Shown: positions 33,950-41,296 of the stretch, one piece after another
Numbering within the stretch: position 1 is the stretch's first letter
Layout of the letters: every line of letters starts with the position of its first letter
Origin: PHBD01 sp964578535
GTDB taxonomy: Bacteria > Desulfobacterota > Syntrophia > Syntrophales > PHBD01
Assembly (NCBI GenBank): GCA_964578535.1
Contig: CAZODI010000002.1
Coordinates: 88,125-152,124 of the forward strand
DNA: 64,000 nt
Direction of reading: 5' to 3'
Made by a program: the position numbers and the translations under genes
Notes under the pieces: model-generated
What the model was told of the DNA's origin: nothing
The model's database searches: none
The model's input: the letters and a program-made list of their open reading frames with translations, nothing else

Positions 33950-35266
33950 TTATCTCGACTTTACCTGGAAGGTGTCCCGGTCCCGGTCCTGGAGGTAGAC
34001 GTGCGAATACTGCTGGACGGGAATCTTCCCGAAGAAATCTTCTCCCTCCTGGCGGCAGACGGGACAGGCATGATGCGGGATGATGACGGCATAGATCCGC
34101 TTTCCCGTATCGGCCTGGGAGTCGATCAGGACAAGACCACCGCAGTCGTCGCAGATACGGACCGTTTCCTCCTGGTGCTCGGAGATGCCGTCCGTATCGT
34201 AATAGATGCCCTTCCGCCGCCGGGTGTACCGGCCATCCCCGATCATTTTCTTCTTCAGGGAATGCCGGTTTTTCCAGATCTGGCGAATCTCCATCACGTC
34301 TCGTTCGATTTTCCGCGTCAGTTCATCCGACTGGCGGAGGGACTCCGCATGGTAGTCCGGTTCCCGGACGGAGTCGTAATCGAGACCGGCCATGGCCAGG
34401 ATGATGCCCGTATTCACATAGGGCAGGGCCTTCTCGATGGAGTACCCGCCCTCCAGGACGGCGATGTCGGGAGACAGCCGGTCGTTCAGAAGAGCGTATC
34501 CACGGGCGCTGAAACGCATGTTCGTGATCGGATCGCTGTAGTGATTGTCCTGACCGGCGGAGTTGATGACCAGTTCGGGCTTGAAATCGTCCAGGATCGG
34601 CAGGATTGCGTTCTCCAGGGTATACAGAAATCCCTCGTCCGATGTCCGGGGCGGCAGGGGGATGTTGATCGTATATCCGAGGGCGTTCGGTCCTCCCATA
34701 TCCTCGGGGAAGCCCGTACCCGGGTACAGCGTCCGGCCGTCCTGGTGGATGGAGATGCAGAGGGTATCCGGGTCGTTCCAGTAAATGTCCTGGGTCCCGT
34801 CGCCGTGGTGACAATCGGTGTCGACAATGGCGATTTTCCGAATGCCGTAATGCTTCCGGATGTATTCCACCATGACGGCCTCGATGTTGATGTTGCAGAA
34901 TCCCCGTGCGCCGTGCACGACCAGCATGGAGTGATGGCCCGGCGGGCGGACGAGAGCGAAGGCGTTGTCCACCTCTTTCCGCAGGACTTTGTCGGCCGCG
35001 GTGATGGCTCCGCCGGCGGAAATCAGGTGAGATTCGGTGATGACGGAGCGGGCGTCGGGTACGCAAATGTGGGCCCGGTTGATGTCCTCGACGGTGGCCA
35101 GGCCCGGTTTGAACTCGATGATGTTTTCGAAATCGAGGAGACCCTCTTCGAAGACCTGGTCCTGCGTATAGAGGAGCCGTTCTTCGCGCTCCGGGTGGGT
35201 GGGGGAAATGGCCCAGTCGAAGGCGGGGAAAAAGATGAGCCCCGTTTTTCTCGGTTTCTTCGTCAT
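33950..35266 (-). CDS. HDAC-family deacetylase with C-terminal zinc ribbon
   Basis: A 438-aa HDAC-superfamily enzyme, about 130 residues longer than usual. VRPPGHHSM and VDTDCHHGDGTQ give the catalytic His and zinc ligands; INSAGQDNHYSDP has Gln where most members have Phe in SAGFD, and LEGGYS completes the site. The extension (about 300-438) is basic and carries CDDCGG and CPVC, a probable structural zinc ribbon. It overlaps the hydantoinase-like gene by 4 bp, so the two are co-translated. The substrate is unknown; small acetylated or N-acyl compounds are as likely as protein lysines. Confidence 0.87.
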   Translation of the reverse strand: MTKKPRKTGLIFFPAFDWAISPTHPEREERLLYTQDQVFEEGLLDFENIIEFKPGLATVEDINRAHICVPDARSVITESHLISAGGAITAADKVLRKEVDNAFALVRPPGHHSMLVVHGARGFCNINIEAVMVEYIRKHYGIRKIAIVDTDCHHGDGTQDIYWNDPDTLCISIHQDGRTLYPGTGFPEDMGGPNALGYTINIPLPPRTSDEGFLYTLENAILPILDDFKPELVINSAGQDNHYSDPITNMRFSARGYALLNDRLSPDIAVLEGGYSIEKALPYVNTGIILAMAGLDYDSVREPDYHAESLRQSDELTRKIERDVMEIRQIWKNRHSLKKKMIGDGRYTRRRKGIYYDTDGISEHQEETVRICDDCGGLVLIDSQADTGKRIYAVIIPHHACPVCRQEGEDFFGKIPVQQYSHVYLQDRDRDTFQVKSR

Positions 35267-36936
35267 GACTTCCCCCCTGCAGCGAGGCCGGCAATCAATC
35301 CCGGCTTGACCTGCACCTTGACGCGGATGTTCTTCCCGGTCGTGTAGAACTGCTTGACCATGTTGAATTCCATGTCTTCGATCACTTCGATCTCCAGGTC
35401 CTCTTCCCGCGCTCCCATGGCCGTTACCTTTTCACGCAGGCGGTCCTTCCCGATCCGGACAGCGTCCATCCTGCTGAAATTGGCCGGAATGCTTTCCTGG
35501 TAACCGTCTTCGGCGATTGTCAGGATCCGCTGCTCCGTATCGGCAAGGAGTGTCATCTCGGCGGTGGTGCGGGCCAATGCGGCACCGATGGCGTTGGCCA
35601 CTTCGGCATGCTCGGGGATCTCGACGGGGCAGCCCAGGAGTTCCGAGAGACGCGGAGCGATCGGTTCGGCGGGGCCTCCGACCACGAACAGGGTCTCGGG
35701 GATCAGTTTCTTGCCTTCCAGCATCTCATGGATCGTATACACGGGCTTGTTGTTGACTTCATCGATCATGGATGTGACGGCGGCCGCGACCATCCGGCAG
35801 GTTTCCTCGTGGACGGCCCGTGCCGCTTCCTCGCTACCAATGCCCAGTTGCCTTCCCACGTCCTCCATGGCTTTCCGGGCCAGCGATGGATCTCCGATGG
35901 CGGTCAGGCCGAGGACGATCATGGCATCCGTCGGCGTAGGACAGGGGCCTCCGCAGGCATAGGCCGGTCCTTCCCGAACGGGCCCGATCTGGAGCTTTCT
36001 ATCCGTGACGACGACCCGGCTGTCCCCACCCACCCCGATGGACTTTGTCTTCAGTCCTCGAATGAGGCTCTTGTGGCCTTCGATGGTAACGCCGAAAGGC
36101 TCCAGCAGAGGCACGCCGTCGGCGAAAAGGGCGATGTCGGTCGTCGTCCCGCCCACGTCCAGGGCGACGGCGTCCCGACGGCAGCGGGCCATGCTGAGGA
36201 TGCCCATGATGCTGGCCGCCGGGCCGGAGAGGATGGTCTGAACGGGGAACTCGCGCGAATGCTCGATGTCGAAGGTTCCTCCGTCCGCCTTGAGGATATA
36301 GATGGGAACAGCGATTCCCTGGTCTCGAACGAAGCCCTGGATCTGGGAAATGAAGGAGTTGTATCGTCTCCAGATTGACTCGTTGAGATAGGTCGTGGCG
36401 ATCCGGCGGGGGAAATTCAGATGGCCGGACAGGCGGTGTCCTAAGGATACGTGCTCGAAGGCTCCATCAAGAAGATCCCGGACGGCACCCTCCTGTTTCG
36501 GATTCCGGGTGCAGAACTTGCCGACCACGCCAATGTGCTTGATCCCTGTTTCCAGAAAACGCTTCGAAGCCCTGGAGACCTCGTCCGGGTCGATGGCCGC
36601 CATTTCCACACCCCGGTGGTTCGAATAGCCGCGGATGTGGATACTTTCCTGGTGTACGGGCAGCAAGGACGGCGGCAGCCCGGGACCGCTGATGAGGATC
36701 ATCCCGACCGGGTCCGTTTTTTTCTGGACGATGGCGTTCGTTGAGATGGTCGTGCTCAGAACAACACGTTCGAGTTTCTCCGGCTGTTCTTCTTTCAGCA
36801 GATCCGTGGTAACCGCAAGGAGGGAATTCAGCAGGTTTTTCTCGTCGGTTGGAACTTTTGTCTTGCGCTTGACGGTTAGATTTTCGATCAGGACTGCATC
36901 GGTATGCGTCCCCCCAACATCGATGCCCAAGATCAT
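35263..36936 (-). CDS. Hydantoinase/oxoprolinase (HyuA-like) family protein
   Basis: A 557-aa ATP-dependent amidohydrolase or carboxylase subunit. ILGIDVGGTHTDAVLIE is the first nucleotide-binding motif, LSTTISTNAI the second, and ALDVGGTTTDIALFADG the actin-like phosphate loop. VGGPAEPIAPRLSELLG closes the fold. ATG 36936 has GGGGGGAA upstream. HyuA proteins usually work with a HyuB subunit, or belong to acetone/acetophenone carboxylases; no partner is encoded here. Instead it is coupled to a zinc-ribbon HDAC-family deacetylase, suggesting a pathway for an N-acylated cyclic amide or similar compound (inference). A promoter pointing into it lies at 36980-37008. Confidence 0.85.
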   Translation of the reverse strand: MILGIDVGGTHTDAVLIENLTVKRKTKVPTDEKNLLNSLLAVTTDLLKEEQPEKLERVVLSTTISTNAIVQKKTDPVGMILISGPGLPPSLLPVHQESIHIRGYSNHRGVEMAAIDPDEVSRASKRFLETGIKHIGVVGKFCTRNPKQEGAVRDLLDGAFEHVSLGHRLSGHLNFPRRIATTYLNESIWRRYNSFISQIQGFVRDQGIAVPIYILKADGGTFDIEHSREFPVQTILSGPAASIMGILSMARCRRDAVALDVGGTTTDIALFADGVPLLEPFGVTIEGHKSLIRGLKTKSIGVGGDSRVVVTDRKLQIGPVREGPAYACGGPCPTPTDAMIVLGLTAIGDPSLARKAMEDVGRQLGIGSEEAARAVHEETCRMVAAAVTSMIDEVNNKPVYTIHEMLEGKKLIPETLFVVGGPAEPIAPRLSELLGCPVEIPEHAEVANAIGAALARTTAEMTLLADTEQRILTIAEDGYQESIPANFSRMDAVRIGKDRLREKVTAMGAREEDLEIEVIEDMEFNMVKQFYTTGKNIRVKVQVKPGLIAGLAAGGKS

Positions 36937-36979
36937 TGGTTCCCCCCTCGGGGAGTGAGCCCCGCGTTTCAGTTTCGGC

Positions 36980-37008
36980 TGTATATACCGATAAAATTGA
37001 CTTGACAA
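36980..37008 (-). promoter_or_regulatory. Sigma-70 promoter for the hydantoinase operon
   Basis: On the minus strand TTGTCA (37008-37003), 17-bp spacer, TATACA (36985-36980), about 40 bp upstream of the start codon. Its -35 box overlaps that of the divergent lipoprotein promoter by 5 bp. Confidence 0.6.
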
Positions 37009-37029
37009 GGCAAAAAAAAAGCGTATCGT
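37002..37029 (+). promoter_or_regulatory. Sigma-70 promoter for the Ala/Pro lipoprotein
   Basis: TTGACA (37002-37007), 16-bp spacer containing an A9 tract, TATCGT (37024-37029). Transcription would start near 37036, giving a leader of about 65 nt. Confidence 0.65.
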
Positions 37030-37102
37030 TCGTGCCCAATGACCTGTGATGTCAATGATCACAGAAAGATCGAAAGTCTCATGAAAGGAGGTGAATAGGT
37101 AG

Positions 37103-37348
37103 ATGAAGAGGGTCTTCGCTATCGTTCTTTCCCTGCTATTCTGCGTGTCGTTATCCTTCGCAGTGGTTGGCTGCAAGAAGGCAGAAGAGCCGAAACCCGC
37201 AGAGGTGAAGCAGGCAGCCCCGGCTCCGGCCCCGGCTCCGGCCCCGGCTCCGGCCCCTGGTGCGGCTCCCGCAGCCCCCGGCGCGGCTCCCGCAGCCCCC
37301 GGCGCAGCCCCGGCAGCCCCGGCAGCCCCGGCAGCTCCGGCAAAGTAG
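37103..37348 (+). CDS. Small Ala/Pro-repeat lipoprotein
   Basis: An 81-aa lipoprotein. The signal MKRVFAIVLSLLFCVSLSFA ends in lipobox VVG-C (Cys 24). After a short charged part (KKAEEPKPAEVKQ) the rest is a low-complexity tail of PA repeats and then PGAA/PAA units. Such tails form extended rods across the periplasm or into peptidoglycan. AAAGGAGGTG is a near-perfect SD. It has its own promoter and a strong terminator, so it is probably highly expressed. The repeat tail is likely to vary in length between strains. Confidence 0.85.
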   Translation: MKRVFAIVLSLLFCVSLSFAVVGCKKAEEPKPAEVKQAAPAPAPAPAPAPAPGAAPAAPGAAPAAPGAAPAAPAAPAAPAK

Positions 37349-37374
37349 TTACCTCAAGACAAGATTGTATAACG

Positions 37375-37410
37375 AACCGGGTATCCGCCCTGTGGATACC
37401 CGGTTTTGTT
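37375..37410 (+). terminator. Rho-independent terminator after the lipoprotein gene
   Basis: A perfect 12-bp stem (AACCGGGTATCC and complement), 7-nt loop, followed by TTTGTTT. Confidence 0.9.
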
Positions 37411-37567
37411 TATCGAATCCGGAGATGCACAACCATTCCTTCATTTTGCCGTATACACGTCTTTTCTTCCTTGTTTCCTTTCTTTATGGTAATGATACAA
37501 GCCTGTTGATGTCGGAGGAGTGGGTCTGGATTGTGGATATGTGCCAAAGAAGGAAGGAGGGAGTGTC

Positions 37568-37948
37568 ATGTCCAACAGAGCGACGGATTTACTGACGGGA
37601 CTGCTGATCGGAGGTCTGATTGGCGCCGCGCTGGGGATTCTCTATGCCCCGAAGAGCGGCAGGGAGACAAGGGAGGACATCGGCCGGAAATCGGAAGAAT
37701 GGATGGCCAAGGCGAAGGAAGAGTATGAGGCGGCCGTTGAGCGGAGCAAGAAGATATATGATGCCACGGTAAACCGCCTGAAATCCATCGAGGAAGCCGC
37801 CAAGGAAAAGGCCGGCGAGATGGAGGAGAAGGCTTCGGAACTGGCGGCCCAGGGAAAGGCGAGCCTCCAGGAGAATACCGGACGGCTGAAAAGAGCCATC
37901 GATGCCGGTGTCGAGGCCTTCAAGGAAGAAAAGGGAAAAACCGCCTGA
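37568..37948 (+). CDS. YtxH-domain protein
   Basis: A 126-aa protein with one N-terminal membrane segment (LLTGLLIGGLIGAALGILYAP) and the YtxH signature GILYAPKSGRETRED right after it. The remaining 90 residues form a long Glu/Lys/Ala-rich amphipathic coil. ATG 37568 has GGAAGGAGGG upstream; an in-frame ATG at 37520 lacks an SD. YtxH proteins are general-stress-type envelope proteins of unknown mechanism. The DUF948 gene 30 bp downstream mirrors the Bacillus ytxG-ytxH pairing. Confidence 0.88.
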   Translation: MSNRATDLLTGLLIGGLIGAALGILYAPKSGRETREDIGRKSEEWMAKAKEEYEAAVERSKKIYDATVNRLKSIEEAAKEKAGEMEEKASELAAQGKASLQENTGRLKRAIDAGVEAFKEEKGKTA

Positions 37949-37978
37949 TTGGATCGAGCATCCGGAGCTTTGTGAACC

Positions 37979-38389
37979 ATGCTTGAAATCAGCCTGGTCA
38001 TCATTTGCAGTGCGTTTCTCCTGCTGGTCCTCTTCTCGCTTCCCTTCCTGCTGCAGCTCTGGAAGGTGGTGAAAAGAGCCACCGAGACCCTGGAAATCCT
38101 TAACCGGAGACTGCCGGGGATCCTGCAGAACCTCGAAGAGACATCCGCGAGCATCAACCGCTCCACCCTCTTGGTCAGTGCGCAGGTGGAAGCGGTGTCC
38201 CTTCATATCCAGAGATTTCAGGGAATTCTGGGTGTCCTGAGCGAAGTGGAATCGATCCTTCGCGGCCGTTTGAAGCACCCGCTTGTCCGGTCGCTGTCGA
38301 CAATGGCAGGGGTTGCCAGAGGGTTGCGCGTTTTCTGGAGGGTGTTTCGCGAGCCGGACAAAGGCCGATCCCCCCGGGAATCCGCGTAG
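37979..38389 (+). CDS. DUF948-like (YtxG-type) membrane protein
   Basis: A 136-aa protein with an N-terminal transmembrane helix (ISLVIICSAFLLLVLFSLPF) followed by a long helical stretch (LWKVVKRATETLEILNRRLP) and a second hydrophobic/amphipathic part. This is the layout of DUF948/YtxG proteins. It sits 30 bp downstream of the ytxH-like gene and should be co-expressed. Function unknown. Confidence 0.7.
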   Translation: MLEISLVIICSAFLLLVLFSLPFLLQLWKVVKRATETLEILNRRLPGILQNLEETSASINRSTLLVSAQVEAVSLHIQRFQGILGVLSEVESILRGRLKHPLVRSLSTMAGVARGLRVFWRVFREPDKGRSPRESA

Positions 38390-38442
38390 CCTATAGGAGG
38401 AGACGCTAACAAGGCGTCCGACTTCCCGTTTCCGTTTCTATT

Positions 38443-38904
38443 ATGGCGAAAGTAATCTACGCTCCGGGAGCAGGCCGAATCAGGTCCCGTGCGGCAAAGA
38501 GCGGGGGTCCCACGGGCCGTTCTCCGGAGGAAATCGTCCGGGAGTTGAAAAAAGATGTCGGGACGAGGGACGAAGGGTACCGTGAGCGATCCCTGGCCAT
38601 CCACGGGCTGACCTGTGCAAAGTGTGGCCGCTCCTTCGATGCGGCGAACCGTCACCTGCTGACGGTTCATCATCGGGACGGGAATCACCATAACAATCCA
38701 CCCGACGGGAGCAATTGGGAAAATCTCTGCGTCTATTGCCATGAGGACACTCACAGCCGCGGGCTCCTCGGTGACTACCTGGAGGGAAATTCCGGCGGAA
38801 CCGACGTGGACCTGGTATACAGGGATGAAGAACAACCAGCTTCCGGGTCCTTCGGCCTCCTCGGAGATCGTCTGAAGCAGGCCCTCCAGAAAACGAAAAA
38901 GTAA
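38443..38904 (+). CDS. HNH nuclease-family (YajD-like) protein
   Basis: A 153-aa protein with a zinc-finger-type HNH domain (about residues 55-108). CAKCGRSF and CVYCHEDTH hold the four zinc Cys, and LLTVHHRDGNHHNN with NWENLC provides the H-N-H catalytic residues. The N-terminus is basic. It resembles E. coli YajD. No strong SD directly precedes the ATG; an AGGAGGAG sequence lies about 45 bp upstream. It may cut DNA during repair or act on foreign DNA, but no phage or toxin context is seen. Confidence 0.85.
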   Translation: MAKVIYAPGAGRIRSRAAKSGGPTGRSPEEIVRELKKDVGTRDEGYRERSLAIHGLTCAKCGRSFDAANRHLLTVHHRDGNHHNNPPDGSNWENLCVYCHEDTHSRGLLGDYLEGNSGGTDVDLVYRDEEQPASGSFGLLGDRLKQALQKTKK

Positions 38905-39105
38905 ATAGGCGAAACTCGCTTTCCCTTCGCAACCGATCAACATTCCTTAACAATCATTGATCATATTTCCTTGCTTCAAGAACCGTCTTGTAGTATGTGC
39001 ATCATCGTTCGGATTGCTTCAAAGCGTCCGGGCTTCCGCGTTTCTCGAAGGTGGGCGAGTTGTCCGGTACGAGCGAATAAAATCAAGAAAGGGAGGTAGG
39101 CTTCA

Positions 39106-40098
39106 GTGGACGTGATTGCACAAGGAAGCGGAAAGATCTTCACGGATCCGGATGCGGACAAGGCGCGGGCATTTTTCCGTACCAAAAACCGCAAACTGGA
39201 AAGCAAGGTTATGACCGTGAAGGACGCGGTCGAGAAATTTACCAAGGACGGCGATTATCTTGTTCTCGGCGGTTTTGGAGCGAACAGGATCCCCGCAGCG
39301 GTGGCGCATGAGCTTCTTCGGCAGGGACGGAAAAACATGGGATTTGCCGGGCATACATCCACCCACGATTTCCAGATTCTGTGTGCCGGTGAGGTGTTCA
39401 ACAAGCTGGACGTGGCCTATATCGTAGGCCTCGAAGCCCGTGGTCTCTCTCCCAACGCCAGGAAGTACATGGAGAGCGGCAAGGTGGATGTGAGCGAGTG
39501 GACGAACTATTCCCTTTCCGTCCGGTTCAAGGCGGCCGCGGCGGGTGTCTCCTTTTATCCGGCCCGGAACGTCATGGGCACGGACACCTTCAAGTTCAGC
39601 GGCGGGAAAATCATCGCCTGTCCCTATACGGGGACCAAGTACATTGCCCAGCCGGCCATTTATCCGGACGTCGCGGCCATTCATGTTCATGAGGCCGACA
39701 TCTACGGGAACTGCCGCGTCCGGGGCATCACCGTGTCGGACTTCGACGTGGCCAGGGCGGCCAAGCGGCTCATCATCACCTGCGAGCGCCTGATCCCGAA
39801 TGACGAAATCCGCCGGGATCCGAGCTACACGGTGATTCCCTACTGGTGTGTCGACGCGGTCTGCGAGGTTCCGTTCGGCAGTTACCCCGGGAACATGTAC
39901 GGCGAATACTTCTCCGACGAAGAGCATCTGCGGGAGTGGATGAAGGTCGAACAGGATCCGGAGGAATTCAAGAAGTTCCTCGACAAGAACATCTACAGTT
40001 GCAAGGATCACTTCGACTACATCGACCGGAACGGTGGTATCCGGAAGATGCAGATGCTGCGCCAGAAAGAATTCATGTTCATCGGCGCAAGGGCTTAG
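39106..40098 (+). CDS. CoA-transferase subunit A (glutaconate CoA-transferase type)
   Basis: A 330-aa family I CoA-transferase alpha subunit. VEKFTKDGDYLVLGGFGANRIP is the typical opening (about 43-64), with GHTSTHDFQIL and HVHEADIYGNCRV further on. It begins at GTG 39106 with AAGGGAGG upstream. Paired with the beta subunit 22 bp downstream, it would shuttle CoA between an acyl-CoA and a free acid such as acetate, glutaconate or 3-oxoacid. This provides ATP-free activation of substrates for the acyl-CoA pathways in the window. Confidence 0.88.
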   Translation: MDVIAQGSGKIFTDPDADKARAFFRTKNRKLESKVMTVKDAVEKFTKDGDYLVLGGFGANRIPAAVAHELLRQGRKNMGFAGHTSTHDFQILCAGEVFNKLDVAYIVGLEARGLSPNARKYMESGKVDVSEWTNYSLSVRFKAAAAGVSFYPARNVMGTDTFKFSGGKIIACPYTGTKYIAQPAIYPDVAAIHVHEADIYGNCRVRGITVSDFDVARAAKRLIITCERLIPNDEIRRDPSYTVIPYWCVDAVCEVPFGSYPGNMYGEYFSDEEHLREWMKVEQDPEEFKKFLDKNIYSCKDHFDYIDRNGGIRKMQMLRQKEFMFIGARA

Positions 40099-40119
40099 GG
40101 AAAGGAGGAGACAGAGCAA

Positions 40120-40890
40120 ATGGCTGACTACAATACCATGGAATTGATGATCTGCACCGCCGCCCGGGAGCTGGAAGACGGTGCTTCGGTCGGCGTCGGT
40201 ACGGGTGCCCCCTGTGCGGCGGCGATGCTGTCCCAGAAGACGGGATCCCCCAACCTGACCATTCTGTTCGAGGCAGGCGGAGCGGCTCCCCTGATTCCCG
40301 AGATGCCCATCTCCGTGGGCGATTCCCGGACAACCTGGAAGGCCCTCATGGCGAGCGGCATGTGCGAGATCATGGAAGCGGCCTGCCGTGGAATGCTGGA
40401 CTACACATTCCTGGGCGGCGCCCAGATCGACATGTACGGAAACCTCAACTCCACCCGCATCGGGCCGGACCACCAGAAGCCGAAGGTCCGCTTCCCCGGG
40501 AGCGGCGGCGCCAACGATTTTGCCTCTTTCTGCTGGCGGATGATGGTCATGACCCCGCAGGACCCCAAGCGGTTTGCCGAGAAGTGCTCCTTCATCACCA
40601 CCCCCGGGTGGCTGGAAGGCGGCGATTCCCGCGCGAAGTCGGGTCTCCCCCTGGGAGCCGGTCCCTACAAGATCATTACGAACATGGCGGTCATGGATTT
40701 CGAGCCCGAGTCCAAGCGGATGCGCATCATTGCGGTCAATCCCGGCTATTCCGAGAAGGACGTGCAGGACAACTGCGGGTTTGAGCTTCTGAAGGCAGCC
40801 AAGATCGTCGACAATCCGCCCCCGACGGCGGAAGAGCTCCACATCCTCCGGGATGTCATCGATCCCTACCGCTACGTCATCGGCAGGTAA
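40120..40890 (+). CDS. CoA-transferase subunit B (glutaconate CoA-transferase type)
   Basis: A 256-aa beta subunit. The catalytic Glu that forms the CoA thioester is most likely in ILFEAGGAAP (about Glu 50). FLGGAQIDMYGNLNSTRIG and GSGGANDFAS are standard for subunit B of this family. AAAGGAGGAG precedes the ATG. A strong terminator follows 37 bp after the stop, so the pair is a stand-alone operon. Confidence 0.9.
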   Translation: MADYNTMELMICTAARELEDGASVGVGTGAPCAAAMLSQKTGSPNLTILFEAGGAAPLIPEMPISVGDSRTTWKALMASGMCEIMEAACRGMLDYTFLGGAQIDMYGNLNSTRIGPDHQKPKVRFPGSGGANDFASFCWRMMVMTPQDPKRFAEKCSFITTPGWLEGGDSRAKSGLPLGAGPYKIITNMAVMDFEPESKRMRIIAVNPGYSEKDVQDNCGFELLKAAKIVDNPPPTAEELHILRDVIDPYRYVIGR

Positions 40891-40926
40891 GGAATAAAGG
40901 ATTTCATCAGGCAGGAAGAGAACAGG

Positions 40927-40965
40927 AAAAGGCCGTGGCGGCGCAGACCGTCACGGCCTTTTTGC
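40927..40965. terminator. Bidirectional rho-independent terminator
   Basis: A 15-bp stem (AAAAGGCCGTGGCGG paired with its partner, one wobble), with T5 on the plus side and A-rich start for the minus side. It separates the converging CoA-transferase and NAD-synthetase operons. Confidence 0.9.
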
Positions 40966-41071
40966 ATGATGGAACCGGAACGGATCGATCCTTCTTCGGT
41001 CCGGACCGGAAAGAATCCGGGTGGATCCTGGTGTGGGCAACCCTCCAATGGTGGTTCGGACAGGGGGTTCC

Positions 41072-41272
41072 CTATCGTATGAGAATCCTGCTTCCGTCGG
41101 CCCGGGTGACGGTTTTATCCCCAACGGAGGTGCCGCAGACGGCGCAGGTATAGTCGTATTTCTCGCCCTCCGTCAGGACCAGGAGGAGCCTCTTCCTGAC
41201 GGGTACGGCCCTGCGGCAGACGGGGCAGAAGAGCCGCGTCGCGTCAAAATCCCGAAACTGCTCGCCGGCCAT
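41072..41272 (-). CDS. Small zinc-ribbon protein
   Basis: A 66-aa protein with CPVC (about 16-19) and CAVC (about 43-46) knuckles, enough for one zinc ribbon, separated by a basic strand pair (RRAVPVRKRLLLVL). It starts 24 bp after the NAD-synthetase stop, and GGAGGAAA is upstream at a long spacing. Short proteins of this kind are common and uncharacterised in Desulfobacterota. Confidence 0.65.
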   Translation of the reverse strand: MAGEQFRDFDATRLFCPVCRRAVPVRKRLLLVLTEGEKYDYTCAVCGTSVGDKTVTRADGSRILIR

Positions 41273-41296
41273 GGGTCTCGCGTTTCCTCCGGATGT

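Noticed and set aside
37200..37343. Ala/Pro-coding repeats as a CRISPR or regulatory repeat array
   Set aside because: The units are short, contiguous and in frame, so they are simply coding repeats of a lipoprotein tail.
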